DNA of 47,869 nt from a virus. A model generated the notes under the pieces. It was given only the letters and a program-made list of their open reading frames with translations. It ran no database searches and was not told where the DNA came from. A program made the translations under genes and the position numbers. The stretch is from positions 1 to 47,869 of IMG/VR virus record IMGVR_UViG_3300047388_000258. One strand, 5' to 3'. Shown piece by piece: positions 28,093-37,339 of this stretch; the first letter of the stretch is position 1, and the number at the start of each line of letters is the position of its first letter.

Positions 28093-28425
28093 ATGGCGAC
28101 GTTGAAGGTGTCAGTTCGGGCGCTGCCCGGTGTTGAGGAAGCGGCTATCCGCGCTGTCCTCCCCGCGATGCGACGACTCGGTGCCGACATCGAAACCGCC
28201 ATGATGACCCACGAATACGCCAACCGCACCGGCTTGCTGGAGTCCAGCACCTCCTCGGATGTTGACGACGCCACCGGAACCTTGACCGTCACCAACGACG
28301 CATCCCGTACGGGTGCCGACGGTGAGGTCTTCTACGGACCGTTCGTGGAGTTCGGTACGAGTCGAATGCGTCCACGTCCGTTCATGCTCCCCGCCCTGGT
28401 CAGTCAAATGGGTGAGCGCCGATGA
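28093..28425 (+). CDS. HK97 gp10-like neck protein (110 aa)
   Basis: ATG 28093 has a GAGGG site. The helix-strand pattern with NRTGLLESSTSSDVDD and the end FYGPFVEFGTSRMRPRPFML is diagnostic of the gp10-like putative neck/head closure family. It overlaps the next gene by 4 bases. Confidence 0.85.
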   Translation: MATLKVSVRALPGVEEAAIRAVLPAMRRLGADIETAMMTHEYANRTGLLESSTSSDVDDATGTLTVTNDASRTGADGEVFYGPFVEFGTSRMRPRPFMLPALVSQMGERR

Positions 28426-28871
28426 CGGTCTACACCCCGGGCCCCGAGCTGGTTGCCGCCGCGTGGCTGGGCACCCTAAACCTCCCGCTGGTTGGAGAGA
28501 TCTCCGGGAACAGGCTACCCGTCAACAAATGGCGCGGTGTCGTATTCTTGCAGGTGTCGTCCATGGCTGGACGGACAGATCCGTACGACTCGGTGCGAAA
28601 CTCGTACGTCCAGGTGGACGCCTGGGGTGCACCGGGTAAACTCGGAGAGACCAACTCCATCGCCGAGGAGATCTACAACGCCACGTTCTTCTCCGGTAGC
28701 TACGGGCACCTGCCCATCAAGGTGGGCAACACCGCACGTCGGCCGGTGAACTTGTCGGGAGTCACAGTTTTCTCGGCGCCTCGCGCGTTGAGGGATGAAA
28801 AAGATGGCTTGGCTCGGACCACGATGATCCTTGCCATGGTTTACAACATCGAAAACCTGTCAAGGAGCTGA
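28422..28871 (+). CDS. Tail terminator-like protein (149 aa)
   Basis: ATG 28422. Position after gp10-like and before the major tail protein, length, and segments such as PELVAAAWLGTLNLPLVG and DAWGAPGKLGETNSIAEEIY fit tail terminator (gpU/gp11-type) proteins, which cap the tail tube and join it to the head. Sequence conservation in this family is low, so the call rests mainly on position. Confidence 0.65.
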   Translation: MTVYTPGPELVAAAWLGTLNLPLVGEISGNRLPVNKWRGVVFLQVSSMAGRTDPYDSVRNSYVQVDAWGAPGKLGETNSIAEEIYNATFFSGSYGHLPIKVGNTARRPVNLSGVTVFSAPRALRDEKDGLARTTMILAMVYNIENLSRS

Positions 28872-28873
28872 GC

Positions 28874-29515
28874 ATGTCCGTGGTCCAGAGCTACCACAGC
28901 AACAGGCGCCACTATGGCGTCTCAGCTGTGTGGACGGCCCCCCTGGGTACCGTCACCAGTGCGTATGTCCCGGCCGGCACCGCGTCTGCCTTCACCGTGG
29001 GTACCGCGCCCACCAACGTTCCCGGCAACGTCGCGTGGCTGCCCCTCGGCTGGACGGACGGTGGGTACGACCTCACCTTCACGATCAAGACCGAAGAGGA
29101 CGACGCGGCGGAATCCTACGACCCGGTGGCCTACCCGCTGGTCGGTCGTGCGGCTGTGCTGAAGGCGAGCCTCAAGCAGGCCAACCTGACCAACCTGCGG
29201 TTGTCTCTGAACGCGCCCACCACGTCCGTCAACCAGCCTCCGGGCCCGTCGACCACGGCCACACTGACACCCCCGGCCCCGGGCAGTGAGGTCCGCAACC
29301 AGTACCTCCTGGTCAGCCAGGAAGGCAACTTCGCCGTCGTGATCTACCGAGCGCTGAACACCGGCGCTGTGTCGCTCATGTTCCAGAAGGGCGCGAAGGG
29401 CCTCAGTGTCCCGCTGGAGCTGAACGTCGAGGTCGTGGACTCGTCCATCTCGCCGGCGCCCTACCACATCCACACCATCGGCACCGCGTTCGCCGAGACC
29501 CTGAACACGGACTGA
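28874..29515 (+). CDS. Major tail protein (213 aa)
   Basis: ATG 28874 has an AAGGAG site. The product contains AWLPLGWTDGGYDLTFTIKT, the usual tail-tube start, and GRAAVLKASLKQANLTNLRL followed by SLMFQKGAKGLSVPLELNVE near the end. These are standard for siphovirus tube proteins that polymerise around the tape measure. It lies directly before the chaperone pair, as expected. Confidence 0.85.
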   Translation: MSVVQSYHSNRRHYGVSAVWTAPLGTVTSAYVPAGTASAFTVGTAPTNVPGNVAWLPLGWTDGGYDLTFTIKTEEDDAAESYDPVAYPLVGRAAVLKASLKQANLTNLRLSLNAPTTSVNQPPGPSTTATLTPPAPGSEVRNQYLLVSQEGNFAVVIYRALNTGAVSLMFQKGAKGLSVPLELNVEVVDSSISPAPYHIHTIGTAFAETLNTD

Positions 29516-29526
29516 GGAGTCTAACC

Positions 29527-30009
29527 GTGCCCACCGACATCTCCACCGAACTGAACACCCGGTTCGACTTCGGCATCCCGGTTGCCCACATCGGCAACCC
29601 GGGCGACAACGTCCTGGACATCCCGGACGAGGTTGCCCGACGCCGGGCCGAGCGGGCAGAGGCCGAGAACACCGCGAAGCCGCTGGTGACGATGGACGAG
29701 GCGAAAGGGCAGGCCGAGGCCGCGATCATCGCTGAAGTCCAGCACACAGGTGTGTCGTTCGTGTTCGACGGCGACACCTACTGGGTTCCGTTGGTCGACG
29801 ACTGGGACCTCGACATCTACGAAGCCCAGGAGTCGGGCAAGTTGGTCACCATGGTGCAATCCATCCTCGGGGTCGCGCAGTACGCACAGTTCAAGACCAC
29901 GGACGACGGCGACGGTGGCCGCATCGTCAAGAAGCGGACGCTGAAAGACCTGCTCTCGATCCTGAACGCATCGGCGGCGGCAGCGGGGGGAAAATCGAAG
30001 AGTTCTTGA
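29527..30009 (+). CDS. Tail assembly chaperone, upstream product G (160 aa)
   Basis: GTG 29527. The product has helical and acidic segments (EVARRRAERAEAENTAKPL, then WVPLVDDWDLDIYEAQESG) and ends in an Ala/Lys-rich tail GGKSKSS. In siphoviruses this protein and its frameshifted fusion (G and GT) bind the tape measure during tail assembly. A slippery run lies 15 bases before the stop. Confidence 0.85.
   Translation: MPTDISTELNTRFDFGIPVAHIGNPGDNVLDIPDEVARRRAERAEAENTAKPLVTMDEAKGQAEAAIIAEVQHTGVSFVFDGDTYWVPLVDDWDLDIYEAQESGKLVTMVQSILGVAQYAQFKTTDDGDGGRIVKKRTLKDLLSILNASAAAAGGKSKSS
29986..29994 (+). other. -1 ribosomal frameshift site (G GGA AAA)
   Basis: In the frame of the upstream chaperone the codons read GCG GGG GGA AAA TCG. 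Two overlapping X XXY YYZ heptamers are present: GGGGGGA (29985-29991 region) and GGGAAAA (29988-29994). Slipping -1 on the latter continues as ATC GAA GAG TTC TTG and leads directly into the downstream frame. Confidence 0.85.
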
Positions 30010-30338
30010 GGCTGCGCCACATCCTCAAGGACAACAACCTGATCGGTTGCCTAGAATACGACCTTCGGAGGTATCTCGATGTGGATCTCCGAGGGTTGTA
30101 CTCCAGCCCACGCACCATCACGCAGCGGCAAGTCATGGTGTGGCTTCGGTACCTGCCGAGTGACGCGGCACTGTCCCGCCGCGGACTCGCCGGCGATCGA
30201 CGGTCGGACATGACCGAGATTCTTCAGGTGGCCACGCTCAACGAGCTGCGACTGTTGAATAATTACTACGTGCGAAGCCATTCTAACGGTGAGATAGACG
30301 AGCCCGACCTGTTGTCGATCGAGAACGAGGAGGTGTGA
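29994..30338 (+). CDS. Tail assembly chaperone, frameshifted C-terminal part T
   Basis: This frame has no good start of its own (only a TTG at 30006) and is reached by the -1 shift at about 29994, giving a GT fusion of about 270 residues from 29527 to 30338. The T part reads IEEFLRLRHILKDNNLIGCL, then DLRGLYSSPRTITQRQVMVW and LRLLNNYYVRSHS, typical of the C-terminal half of mycobacteriophage-type chaperones. Its stop overlaps the tape measure start (TGATG). Confidence 0.85.
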   Translation: MEEFLRLRHILKDNNLIGCLEYDLRRYLDVDLRGLYSSPRTITQRQVMVWLRYLPSDAALSRRGLAGDRRSDMTEILQVATLNELRLLNNYYVRSHSNGEIDEPDLLSIENEEV

Positions 30339-33300
30339 TGTCCGAGTACCAACTCAGTGCGGAGATCACACCCGAACTCGCAGACGACTTCTCCCGGATC
30401 GTTCAGACCAAAATCTCGGCCGCGCTCGCGGATGTCACCGCGTCGGTGCGCATCACCGGGGATCTGACCCCCGCATTCTCTCGCGACATCCAAGACAAGA
30501 TCAAGGCAGAACTAGCTCGGGTTAGCGCATCGGTCACGATCGGTGCCGACATCGCACGGGCCCGAACCGACATCGACAAACTGGTCAACGAGAAGCGTTC
30601 GGCGACCATCGTGTTGTCATTGGACAAGAAGCGGTTCGATGCGGACATCGCATCCGCCAACGCCCAGCTCGACAAGCTGAAAGCCAAGGCAGACCTGTCG
30701 CTCGGCGGTGTCCGGGTCGGTGGGGGCGGCGGTGGGGGGGGGGGGGGGGGCGGTATCCCGCGGCTTCCCAGTACCGGCGGTGGGGGTTCGGGCAGTTCTC
30801 GGTTCCAGGGGCCTGGCTCATTCTCGGGTGCGCTCCCAGGTGGTCAGAGGGCCGGCCCTGGGGTAATACTGGGAGCCGCGTCACTGGCGGCCGGCCCGAT
30901 GGCGGGCACCGCACTGGCTGCGATCCCCGTGGCGTTCACCGCTATCGGGGCTTTCGCCGAACACGCCAACGCCCAAGTGGACGCCGCGTTCAGCGGGATG
31001 ACCCTTGCGGCCAAGAGCGCGCTAACCCAAGGCTTCCAACCGCTGGTTCCGGTGTTCACGTCGATTTCCAACCAAGCTAGCCTGGCGGTGTCCGGCCTGG
31101 TGCCGGCGTTCCAACAGGCGGCCAACGCAACAGGGCCCTTGATCAAATCCATGTCGTCCGGGTTGGTCACCGCGACACAGGAGGGTGTTCAGAAGTCCGG
31201 TTCGATCCTGGCCACCCTGGGTCCGTTGGCAGACGCCGCGGGTCAGGGTTTTGTGGCCCTGGAACGCGGTATCGGCGGGTTCTTCCAGAACATCAACGTC
31301 GGCGCGGCCACCGAAGGCATCCGTCAGGTCTCTAATCTGGTACAGACACTGCTGCCCGAGGTGGGGTCGCTTCTGTCGACCCTCGCTCCGCTGGCCAACG
31401 CCGCTCTCGAAGTGGCCAACGCCCTGCTGGCCGGTCTGGCGCCTGCGCTCAAGGGCGTCGCCGACGTCATGAACATCCCCGGCATCGCGCCGCTGGTGCT
31501 GGGTCTCGGTGCACTCGCCCTTGCGTCCAAAGCCCTCACCGGGTCGTGGGTCGGGCTGAAGGCGCTGATGACCGAGGCGTCCTGGGACAAATTGGGCGCG
31601 GCGTTCGGCCTGGGCACCAAGTCCGTGCAAGAAAACAAGCTGGCCGTGGCCGCTAATGCCGACGAGCTAGCAGCGTACAAGCTCCAGATCGCCGGGACCA
31701 ATGCCGAACTCGCTGCGAATCGCGTGGCTCAAGCCGGCGCCAACCTAACGCTCAACTCTTCTGCTGCCAATGTCCGAGAGCTGGCCGCAGCCAAGATGGC
31801 CCAGATCGCCGCCGATCAAGGCGTGGTTGCGGCCGAACTGGAAGTCACCGCCGCCGAGGACGCCGCGTCTGTAGCCGCCAAGGGGCTCTGGGCCAGCATC
31901 GGTCCGATCGGCTGGGCTGTACTCGGCATCACAGCAGTAGCCACAGCCATCGGGTTCGTGGGCGGTGGAGCGACCACTGCGTCTACCGCTGCGGCGACAC
32001 TCACCACCCAGATCGAGCAGCTCAACCAAGCGGGGGGTTCGTCGGCGGCCACGTTCGCCGCGAACAACGCACAATACAAGGATCTGGTGGCCAACGCCAC
32101 CGCCGCGAAGATCCCGCTGCAAGATGTTTTCACCGCCATCGACAAGGGGTCTGCCGGATTGGCCGACCTGGCCGACAACACACAGAAAGCCCTGGACAAG
32201 CTGGGTTCCACCGCGACCCAATCCGCCGACCGCGGTCGCGCCGCTGGTCAACGCCAACAGGTCAGTACAGTCAACGATCTGACCGACGCGGTGAACCGCG
32301 GAGACACGGCCTACGCCAGCCTCACCGCAACCCAGAAAACCCAGGTCGACCAAGAAAACGCCCTGCGAGACGCACTCAAGAGTCAGCGGCAGGCCACCGA
32401 GGACGCCAAAAACGCCGAGACGCTCCGCGCGGCGGCCATCTCGATCAGCACACACCTGACTCAGGGGTCGGCGCAAGCGCTGGCCGATTCGAACCGCCAG
32501 CTACTCCAGTCTGGTGACTACACCAACACGATCACTAAAGCCCAGAAGTCGTTCAACGACATGATCGATTCGGGCCAGGGTGGCACGGCTGCGTTCGCGG
32601 ACAACCTCCAGACACTGAACACCGCGACGTACACCACGCAAGCCCGAACCGCCGAGGCCGCGTACGCCATCGGCACGCTCAACCAGATGCAACTGGCCGA
32701 AGCGATTGTCGCCGACAGGGTGACCAACGCCAACGGCCAGCTCGCCACATCGATCGCCGGTGTGGCGCGGAACACCGAACAGGTCACCGTCGACACGGCT
32801 GGCGCCAACGCGATGTACGCCGGGCTCCAGAGCGGCCTGTCCCAGTCGGCGTCGCTGGCCGAGGGGTTGGCCGCATCCCAGGAAAAGGTCAACTCTGATT
32901 TCGCCGCCGCTGCCGCGCCGATCGAAAACCAGATCCGCAACACCATCGCCTACGACTCGGCCATGTCCAACGCGGCGTCCACCGCTCAGATCACCATCGC
33001 GTCGCAGGCGCAGGCCATAGCAGACGCCCAGGACACACTGAACCAAGCGTCGGCACCTGGGACCGGTCTGGTGGCTCAGGCCCTGAATAGCCAGGCTCAG
33101 GCCCAGCGCGGGCTGGCCAGCGCGGTACACAGCCAGTTGGAAGGCGACATTGCCGCTGGCCTCGCCCAGCGGAACCTCACCCAGACTCGCAAAGACGCCA
33201 TTCAGACGCTGAAGGACCTGGCGCTCCAGACAAAGGACCAAGCCGACACCGAGGCCGAGTCGAAGCTGAAGCTGATCGACGCCCAGAACGCGGTGAACGC

Positions 33301-35431
33301 GCTCGGGCTCCAGAACAGCAACTTGAAGATTCAGGATATCAATCTGACCGGTGGGGTCACATACGCCAACGAAGTCCAGTACAAGGCACTGCTGGCGTTG
33401 GACGAGGCCAAGAACTCGTACAACGACACCCTGAACAACAGCTCGAAGCTGGCCACCCAGGAGGCCCAGGCTACGGCTCTGGGTGTCAACAACGCACCGA
33501 CCGTGGTGGCAGCACAGCAGGCCGTGAACGACGCACTCTACAACCAGGGTCAGCAGGCCCAGGCCGTGGCGGACGCCAACCACAACATCCTGATGCAGTC
33601 CCCCGATCTGCACAACGCGTACCGCCAGCTCAACGCGGATTCGATCGCGGTTCGCACCGCCCAGAACAACCAGTCGAGCGCGACAGACATCACCACGACC
33701 GCGGTGACCAACCTGTTCGACGCTTGGGTTAAAAATCACGACAACACGCCGATCACCGAAGCTGACTTCCAAAAGGTGGGTGAGAAAGCCGGATTCACCC
33801 ACGACCAGGTCAAATCCGTGGCGGACCGGCTGTTCGGCGTGTCCGGCGAGCTGCCTGGGGTGAACGGCGCGGCCGTCGGATTCTCCATCGTCGGAACCCC
33901 CAGTTTGAACCTCAACGCCTTGATCTCCCAGGCCCAGTCGATGGGTATCGACCCGCACGGCCTTGGATTCACGGGCAACCAGATACTCGCGGCCAAGACA
34001 CCCGGCAGTTTCGGAAACGTCCCCGGTCCTATCGGGTCTAGTTTTGCCACCGGTGGTCCGATCAACGGTCCGGGTGGTCCGACCGACGACCGGGTTCCGA
34101 TTATGGCCTCGGCGGGCGAACACATGCTCACCGCCGACGAGGTCCAGAAAGCGGGCGGTCACGCCGGGGTCTACAAGCTCCGTCAAATCATCCGGGGGTA
34201 CGCCACCGGTGGAGCGATCCAGAGCGCGAACTCCGTCATCCAAGGCGCTGCTCACGATCCGTACGTGTGGGGTGCCGTCGGCCCGAACTCATTCGACTGT
34301 TCTGGGCTGGCCGGAGACGTCTACGCCGCGCTGCTCGGGTTGCCGCTGAACAAGCGGTATTTCACCACGCACAGCGACTTCGCTTCGCTGGGGTTCAAAC
34401 CGGGCCACGGCACGTTCACCATCGGTGTCAACCCCGCTACACACATGGCGGGCAACCTCGCCGGCCTGGGCTTCGAAGCACGATCGACCGCCGCCGGCAT
34501 CAAGGTCGGTTCGGCGGCCCAGTCGGTGGACGCCTTCCAACAGCAGTGGTACCTACCCAACATCGGCGGCTCGTTCACGGCCAACGGTGGGGGTGGAGGA
34601 GCCGCGCTCGGCGGTGCGTACGGCGCTGGTGGTCTGGGGTCGGGCACCTCTACGGCGGATGCCCGCGCGTTGTTCGGAGCCAACTTCAAGCTGGCCACGA
34701 TGCAAGCGCTCGGTCAAGGCGTGTCCAATTCGCTGGCTGCGTTCGGTATCGCGCCCAAGTCCAAGCTTCCGTTCGGATCCGCACCAGCCGCGGGACAAAC
34801 CCAAACGCCGATCCCGGTCGACTTCGGTGCGTTCATGCCGGGAGGTGACCCTTCCACCGCACCGCTGTCCGGGGTGTCTGGTGGGGCGGCGGCCAACAAG
34901 GCCCTCATGCAGTCGGTGTTCGCCAAGTACGGCTGGGGCAGCGGACCAGAATGGGCAGCCCAGGACTATGTGGAGACCCGCGAGGCCGGCTACAACAACA
35001 CGGCCCAAAACCCGACCAGCACTGCGTATGGCATGGCCCAGTTCCTCGACTCGACCTGGGCCAACTTCGGCCCGAAGACGTCAGACCCACTGCTCCAATC
35101 CGAATACATGGCCAAGTACGAGGCCCAGCGCTACGGTGATCCGATCGCCGCCGCAGCCCACGAGCGTCAATTCAACTGGTACGACACGGGCGGGGACTGG
35201 AAGAGCGGCACACTGGGCATCAACACCAGCGGCAAGACAGAAGCCGTGCTCACCGGCCCGGAACGCGAAGCGTACAAAGCCCAGGCCGCAGCGGCGGCGG
35301 CCAACAAGCCGATGCGTCTGGACGACTACACTATAGCTAGGCTGGCACAGGCACTGTCGCTGGCCAACAACGACCGGCCGGTCAAAGTCAACGTCAAGAG
35401 CCAGGGAAGCGGGGTCTTCGTCCCACAATGA
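30338..35431 (+). CDS. Tape measure protein with NlpC/P60-like and transglycosylase-like domains (1,697 aa)
   Basis: ATG 30338 has AGGAGG seven bases upstream; the GTG three bases earlier is less likely. The protein sets tail length. Hydrophobic segments lie near residues 180-215 (GAASLAAGPMAGTALAAIPV) and 525-550 (IGPIGWAVLGITAVATAIGF). Long Ala/Gln/Asn-rich helical repeats follow. Near the C-terminus a papain-like NlpC/P60 domain has Cys1321 (FDCSGL) and His1369 (ATHMAG), then a lytic-transglycosylase-like domain has Glu1549 (ETREAGYNN) and AYGMAQFLDSTW. Both would help the tail cross peptidoglycan at entry. A run of 17 G encodes the Gly stretch at about residues 132-138. Confidence 0.95.
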   Translation: MSEYQLSAEITPELADDFSRIVQTKISAALADVTASVRITGDLTPAFSRDIQDKIKAELARVSASVTIGADIARARTDIDKLVNEKRSATIVLSLDKKRFDADIASANAQLDKLKAKADLSLGGVRVGGGGGGGGGGGGIPRLPSTGGGGSGSSRFQGPGSFSGALPGGQRAGPGVILGAASLAAGPMAGTALAAIPVAFTAIGAFAEHANAQVDAAFSGMTLAAKSALTQGFQPLVPVFTSISNQASLAVSGLVPAFQQAANATGPLIKSMSSGLVTATQEGVQKSGSILATLGPLADAAGQGFVALERGIGGFFQNINVGAATEGIRQVSNLVQTLLPEVGSLLSTLAPLANAALEVANALLAGLAPALKGVADVMNIPGIAPLVLGLGALALASKALTGSWVGLKALMTEASWDKLGAAFGLGTKSVQENKLAVAANADELAAYKLQIAGTNAELAANRVAQAGANLTLNSSAANVRELAAAKMAQIAADQGVVAAELEVTAAEDAASVAAKGLWASIGPIGWAVLGITAVATAIGFVGGGATTASTAAATLTTQIEQLNQAGGSSAATFAANNAQYKDLVANATAAKIPLQDVFTAIDKGSAGLADLADNTQKALDKLGSTATQSADRGRAAGQRQQVSTVNDLTDAVNRGDTAYASLTATQKTQVDQENALRDALKSQRQATEDAKNAETLRAAAISISTHLTQGSAQALADSNRQLLQSGDYTNTITKAQKSFNDMIDSGQGGTAAFADNLQTLNTATYTTQARTAEAAYAIGTLNQMQLAEAIVADRVTNANGQLATSIAGVARNTEQVTVDTAGANAMYAGLQSGLSQSASLAEGLAASQEKVNSDFAAAAAPIENQIRNTIAYDSAMSNAASTAQITIASQAQAIADAQDTLNQASAPGTGLVAQALNSQAQAQRGLASAVHSQLEGDIAAGLAQRNLTQTRKDAIQTLKDLALQTKDQADTEAESKLKLIDAQNAVNALGLQNSNLKIQDINLTGGVTYANEVQYKALLALDEAKNSYNDTLNNSSKLATQEAQATALGVNNAPTVVAAQQAVNDALYNQGQQAQAVADANHNILMQSPDLHNAYRQLNADSIAVRTAQNNQSSATDITTTAVTNLFDAWVKNHDNTPITEADFQKVGEKAGFTHDQVKSVADRLFGVSGELPGVNGAAVGFSIVGTPSLNLNALISQAQSMGIDPHGLGFTGNQILAAKTPGSFGNVPGPIGSSFATGGPINGPGGPTDDRVPIMASAGEHMLTADEVQKAGGHAGVYKLRQIIRGYATGGAIQSANSVIQGAAHDPYVWGAVGPNSFDCSGLAGDVYAALLGLPLNKRYFTTHSDFASLGFKPGHGTFTIGVNPATHMAGNLAGLGFEARSTAAGIKVGSAAQSVDAFQQQWYLPNIGGSFTANGGGGGAALGGAYGAGGLGSGTSTADARALFGANFKLATMQALGQGVSNSLAAFGIAPKSKLPFGSAPAAGQTQTPIPVDFGAFMPGGDPSTAPLSGVSGGAAANKALMQSVFAKYGWGSGPEWAAQDYVETREAGYNNTAQNPTSTAYGMAQFLDSTWANFGPKTSDPLLQSEYMAKYEAQRYGDPIAAAAHERQFNWYDTGGDWKSGTLGINTSGKTEAVLTGPEREAYKAQAAAAAANKPMRLDDYTIARLAQALSLANNDRPVKVNVKSQGSGVFVPQ
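30734..30750 (+). repeat. 17-base G homopolymer inside the tape measure gene
   Basis: Counted directly: 17 consecutive G within a Gly-coding stretch (12 Gly in a row). It is in frame with the remaining 1,560 codons. One-base slippage would end the protein soon after residue 140. Confidence 0.9.
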
Positions 35432-36300
35432 CAACGACGATGACGCTCGTAGATGGCAACATATCGCTGCCCCTAACCGTGGCCAGTACCAACCGCGCGG
35501 TGCCTGGTGTGGTTGTGCGGTCCTACGACCTGGGTTTTCCGACGCCTCGGGAGGTAGTCAGCGACGACGTGGATCAAGACGGCACCCAGGACTTCACCAC
35601 GTTTTTCGGGTCTCGGGTCGTCAAGCTGGAGTGCTCCATCCACGACACCCCAGGTGTGACGAAGCACCAACTGTTCGAGACCCTGCGCACAATGTGCCTG
35701 CCCAGTCACCGACCGCAATTGTTGGTGCAATGCGACGGGTGGGGGCAGCAACGGGTGCTGACGATGCGAGGTACGCCAGCCAGCTGCGTGGTCGCATCCA
35801 AACACGTATCGTTCCTAGAAGCCTCCGTCGGGTGGGTGGTGCCTGAGGGCGTCATGCTGTCGTTGGCCACCGAGCTGTCCATCCAGCCCACCGCAGCCAA
35901 CGCCACCGGCCGGTCGTACCAGAAGTCGTACCCGTGGTCGTACGTCCCGGGAACGCAGCCCAACGAAGCCACTGCGACCAACGCCGGCAACGCACCGTGG
36001 GGTTGGGTGGCAAAGTTCTGGGGTCAAGCCACCAACATACGTATCAACAACCTGACCACCGGTGGTGTGACGAAGCTGGATTTGAACATCCCGGAAGGTC
36101 ACTTCGTCCAGGTGGACAGTCGAGCCAAGACGGTGTTGATGGACAACGACCCGACGCAAAGCGTGTTTAGCAGCATGGACTTTACAGTCAGCTCGTGGTG
36201 GACACTCGCCGCCAACACCGACAACACCATATCCGTGACCGCACAGTCGTCGGATACCAACGCAATCTGCTACTTCGACTTCGCGTCGGCGTGGGCGTAA
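35428..36300 (+). CDS. Distal tail-like protein (290 aa)
   Basis: ATG 35428 overlaps the tape measure stop. Sequence segments such as PGVVVRSYDLGFPTPREV, FGSRVVKLECSIHDTPG and TLRTMCLPSHRPQLLVQ fit the Dit-like (siphovirus tail component) N-terminal domain found right after the tape measure. The C-terminal part (INNLTTGGVTKLDLNIPEGH, VDSRAKTVLMDND) is the second Dit-type domain. It forms the ring that joins tube to baseplate. Confidence 0.75.
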   Translation: MTTTMTLVDGNISLPLTVASTNRAVPGVVVRSYDLGFPTPREVVSDDVDQDGTQDFTTFFGSRVVKLECSIHDTPGVTKHQLFETLRTMCLPSHRPQLLVQCDGWGQQRVLTMRGTPASCVVASKHVSFLEASVGWVVPEGVMLSLATELSIQPTAANATGRSYQKSYPWSYVPGTQPNEATATNAGNAPWGWVAKFWGQATNIRINNLTTGGVTKLDLNIPEGHFVQVDSRAKTVLMDNDPTQSVFSSMDFTVSSWWTLAANTDNTISVTAQSSDTNAICYFDFASAWA

Positions 36301-36312
36301 GGAGAACACGAA

Positions 36313-37335
36313 ATGGCCGACACCTTCGCCAACAGCTATGATGCGTCGCAGCCAAACATGATCAAATACCCACAGTGGCTTCAGGCCACCGGCGGCGACG
36401 CGGCGATCAACTACGCAGCTCAAGACGATCGGGAGTTGCTCAGCACGCTGTTCCCCGTCGGCGGACCACTCACGCCCGCGGACTTCCAGATGACCCAGCG
36501 CGGCGCCGGCGCGAACTTCTCAGTGGACATCTCGGCCGGACGATGTGCGGTTGTCGGGACCACCAGCACCGAGCAGGGTACATTCCTCACCCGAACCACC
36601 GGTGTGGTAAACCTCACCACCCCTTCAGCCCCGGGATCGGGAGCCACCCGGACGCACCGAGTAGTGGCCGAGATCTTGGACAAACAGGCCGCGGGCAGTC
36701 TCTACGGCTGGCGCTTCCACCTGCTAGAAGACACCGGATCGGGTGAACCCGCAGCACCCGCCAGCTCATTCACCCTCGGTACGGTCTCCATCGCCGTCGG
36801 TCAGGGCAGTGTGTTGAACGCCAACATCACGAACCAGAACCAGTTCGTCGGCATCTCCGCCGGCCGGCCGTCAGTGTGCGCCCGATTCACCGCGTCGTCC
36901 GGTAACACCATCCCCAACAACACAGACACGGTTCTCACTTTCCAGGGTGTGGACTGGGACACCGATCCACTAGGCGCGATGTGGTCCGCAGGCACGCCCT
37001 ACATCATCACCGTCCGCCGCCCCGGGCTCTGGCTGATCGAGGTGGAGTCCAACTGGGCGGCCAACGCCACCGGGGTACGGTCGGGTAAGGTGCAGAAAAA
37101 CGTGGCCGGCTCGGGGTCGGACAACACCAAGACCGTCTTGGGTTACAACGTTCTGGCGGCCAACGCCAACGAGACCCTGGTCACAGCGTGCAAACGCGTC
37201 CGACTGGCCACAGGCGACACACTCAGATTGGATTACTTCCAGAACAGCGGGTCCGGGGTCAACATCGTCCAGACCGTCGGTGCGTCGGCCTGTGCCATGG
37301 GCAACGCGCTCACCGCTACCTGGGTTTCGAGCTAG
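36313..37335 (+). CDS. Minor tail protein with C-terminal jelly-roll-like domain (340 aa)
   Basis: ATG 36313 has a GGAGAA site. The N-terminal part (FANSYDASQPNMIKYPQWLQ, RELLSTLFPVGGPLTPADF, VSIAVGQGSVLNANITNQNQ) resembles actinophage baseplate/appendage proteins. The last 150 residues (TDTVLTFQGVDWDTDPLGAM, RRPGLWLIEVESNWAANATG, ACKRVRLATGDTLRLDYFQN) have the C1q/TNF-like jelly-roll pattern used in receptor-binding heads. A host-adsorption role is likely. Confidence 0.7.
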   Translation: MADTFANSYDASQPNMIKYPQWLQATGGDAAINYAAQDDRELLSTLFPVGGPLTPADFQMTQRGAGANFSVDISAGRCAVVGTTSTEQGTFLTRTTGVVNLTTPSAPGSGATRTHRVVAEILDKQAAGSLYGWRFHLLEDTGSGEPAAPASSFTLGTVSIAVGQGSVLNANITNQNQFVGISAGRPSVCARFTASSGNTIPNNTDTVLTFQGVDWDTDPLGAMWSAGTPYIITVRRPGLWLIEVESNWAANATGVRSGKVQKNVAGSGSDNTKTVLGYNVLAANANETLVTACKRVRLATGDTLRLDYFQNSGSGVNIVQTVGASACAMGNALTATWVSS

Positions 37336-37339
37336 TGCC

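Noticed and set aside
32501-34255. Long minus-strand open frame (584 codons) antisense to the tape measure gene
   Set aside because: It is the complement of a strongly supported coding region, is Arg/Gly/Val-rich with no domain, and has no ribosome-binding site.
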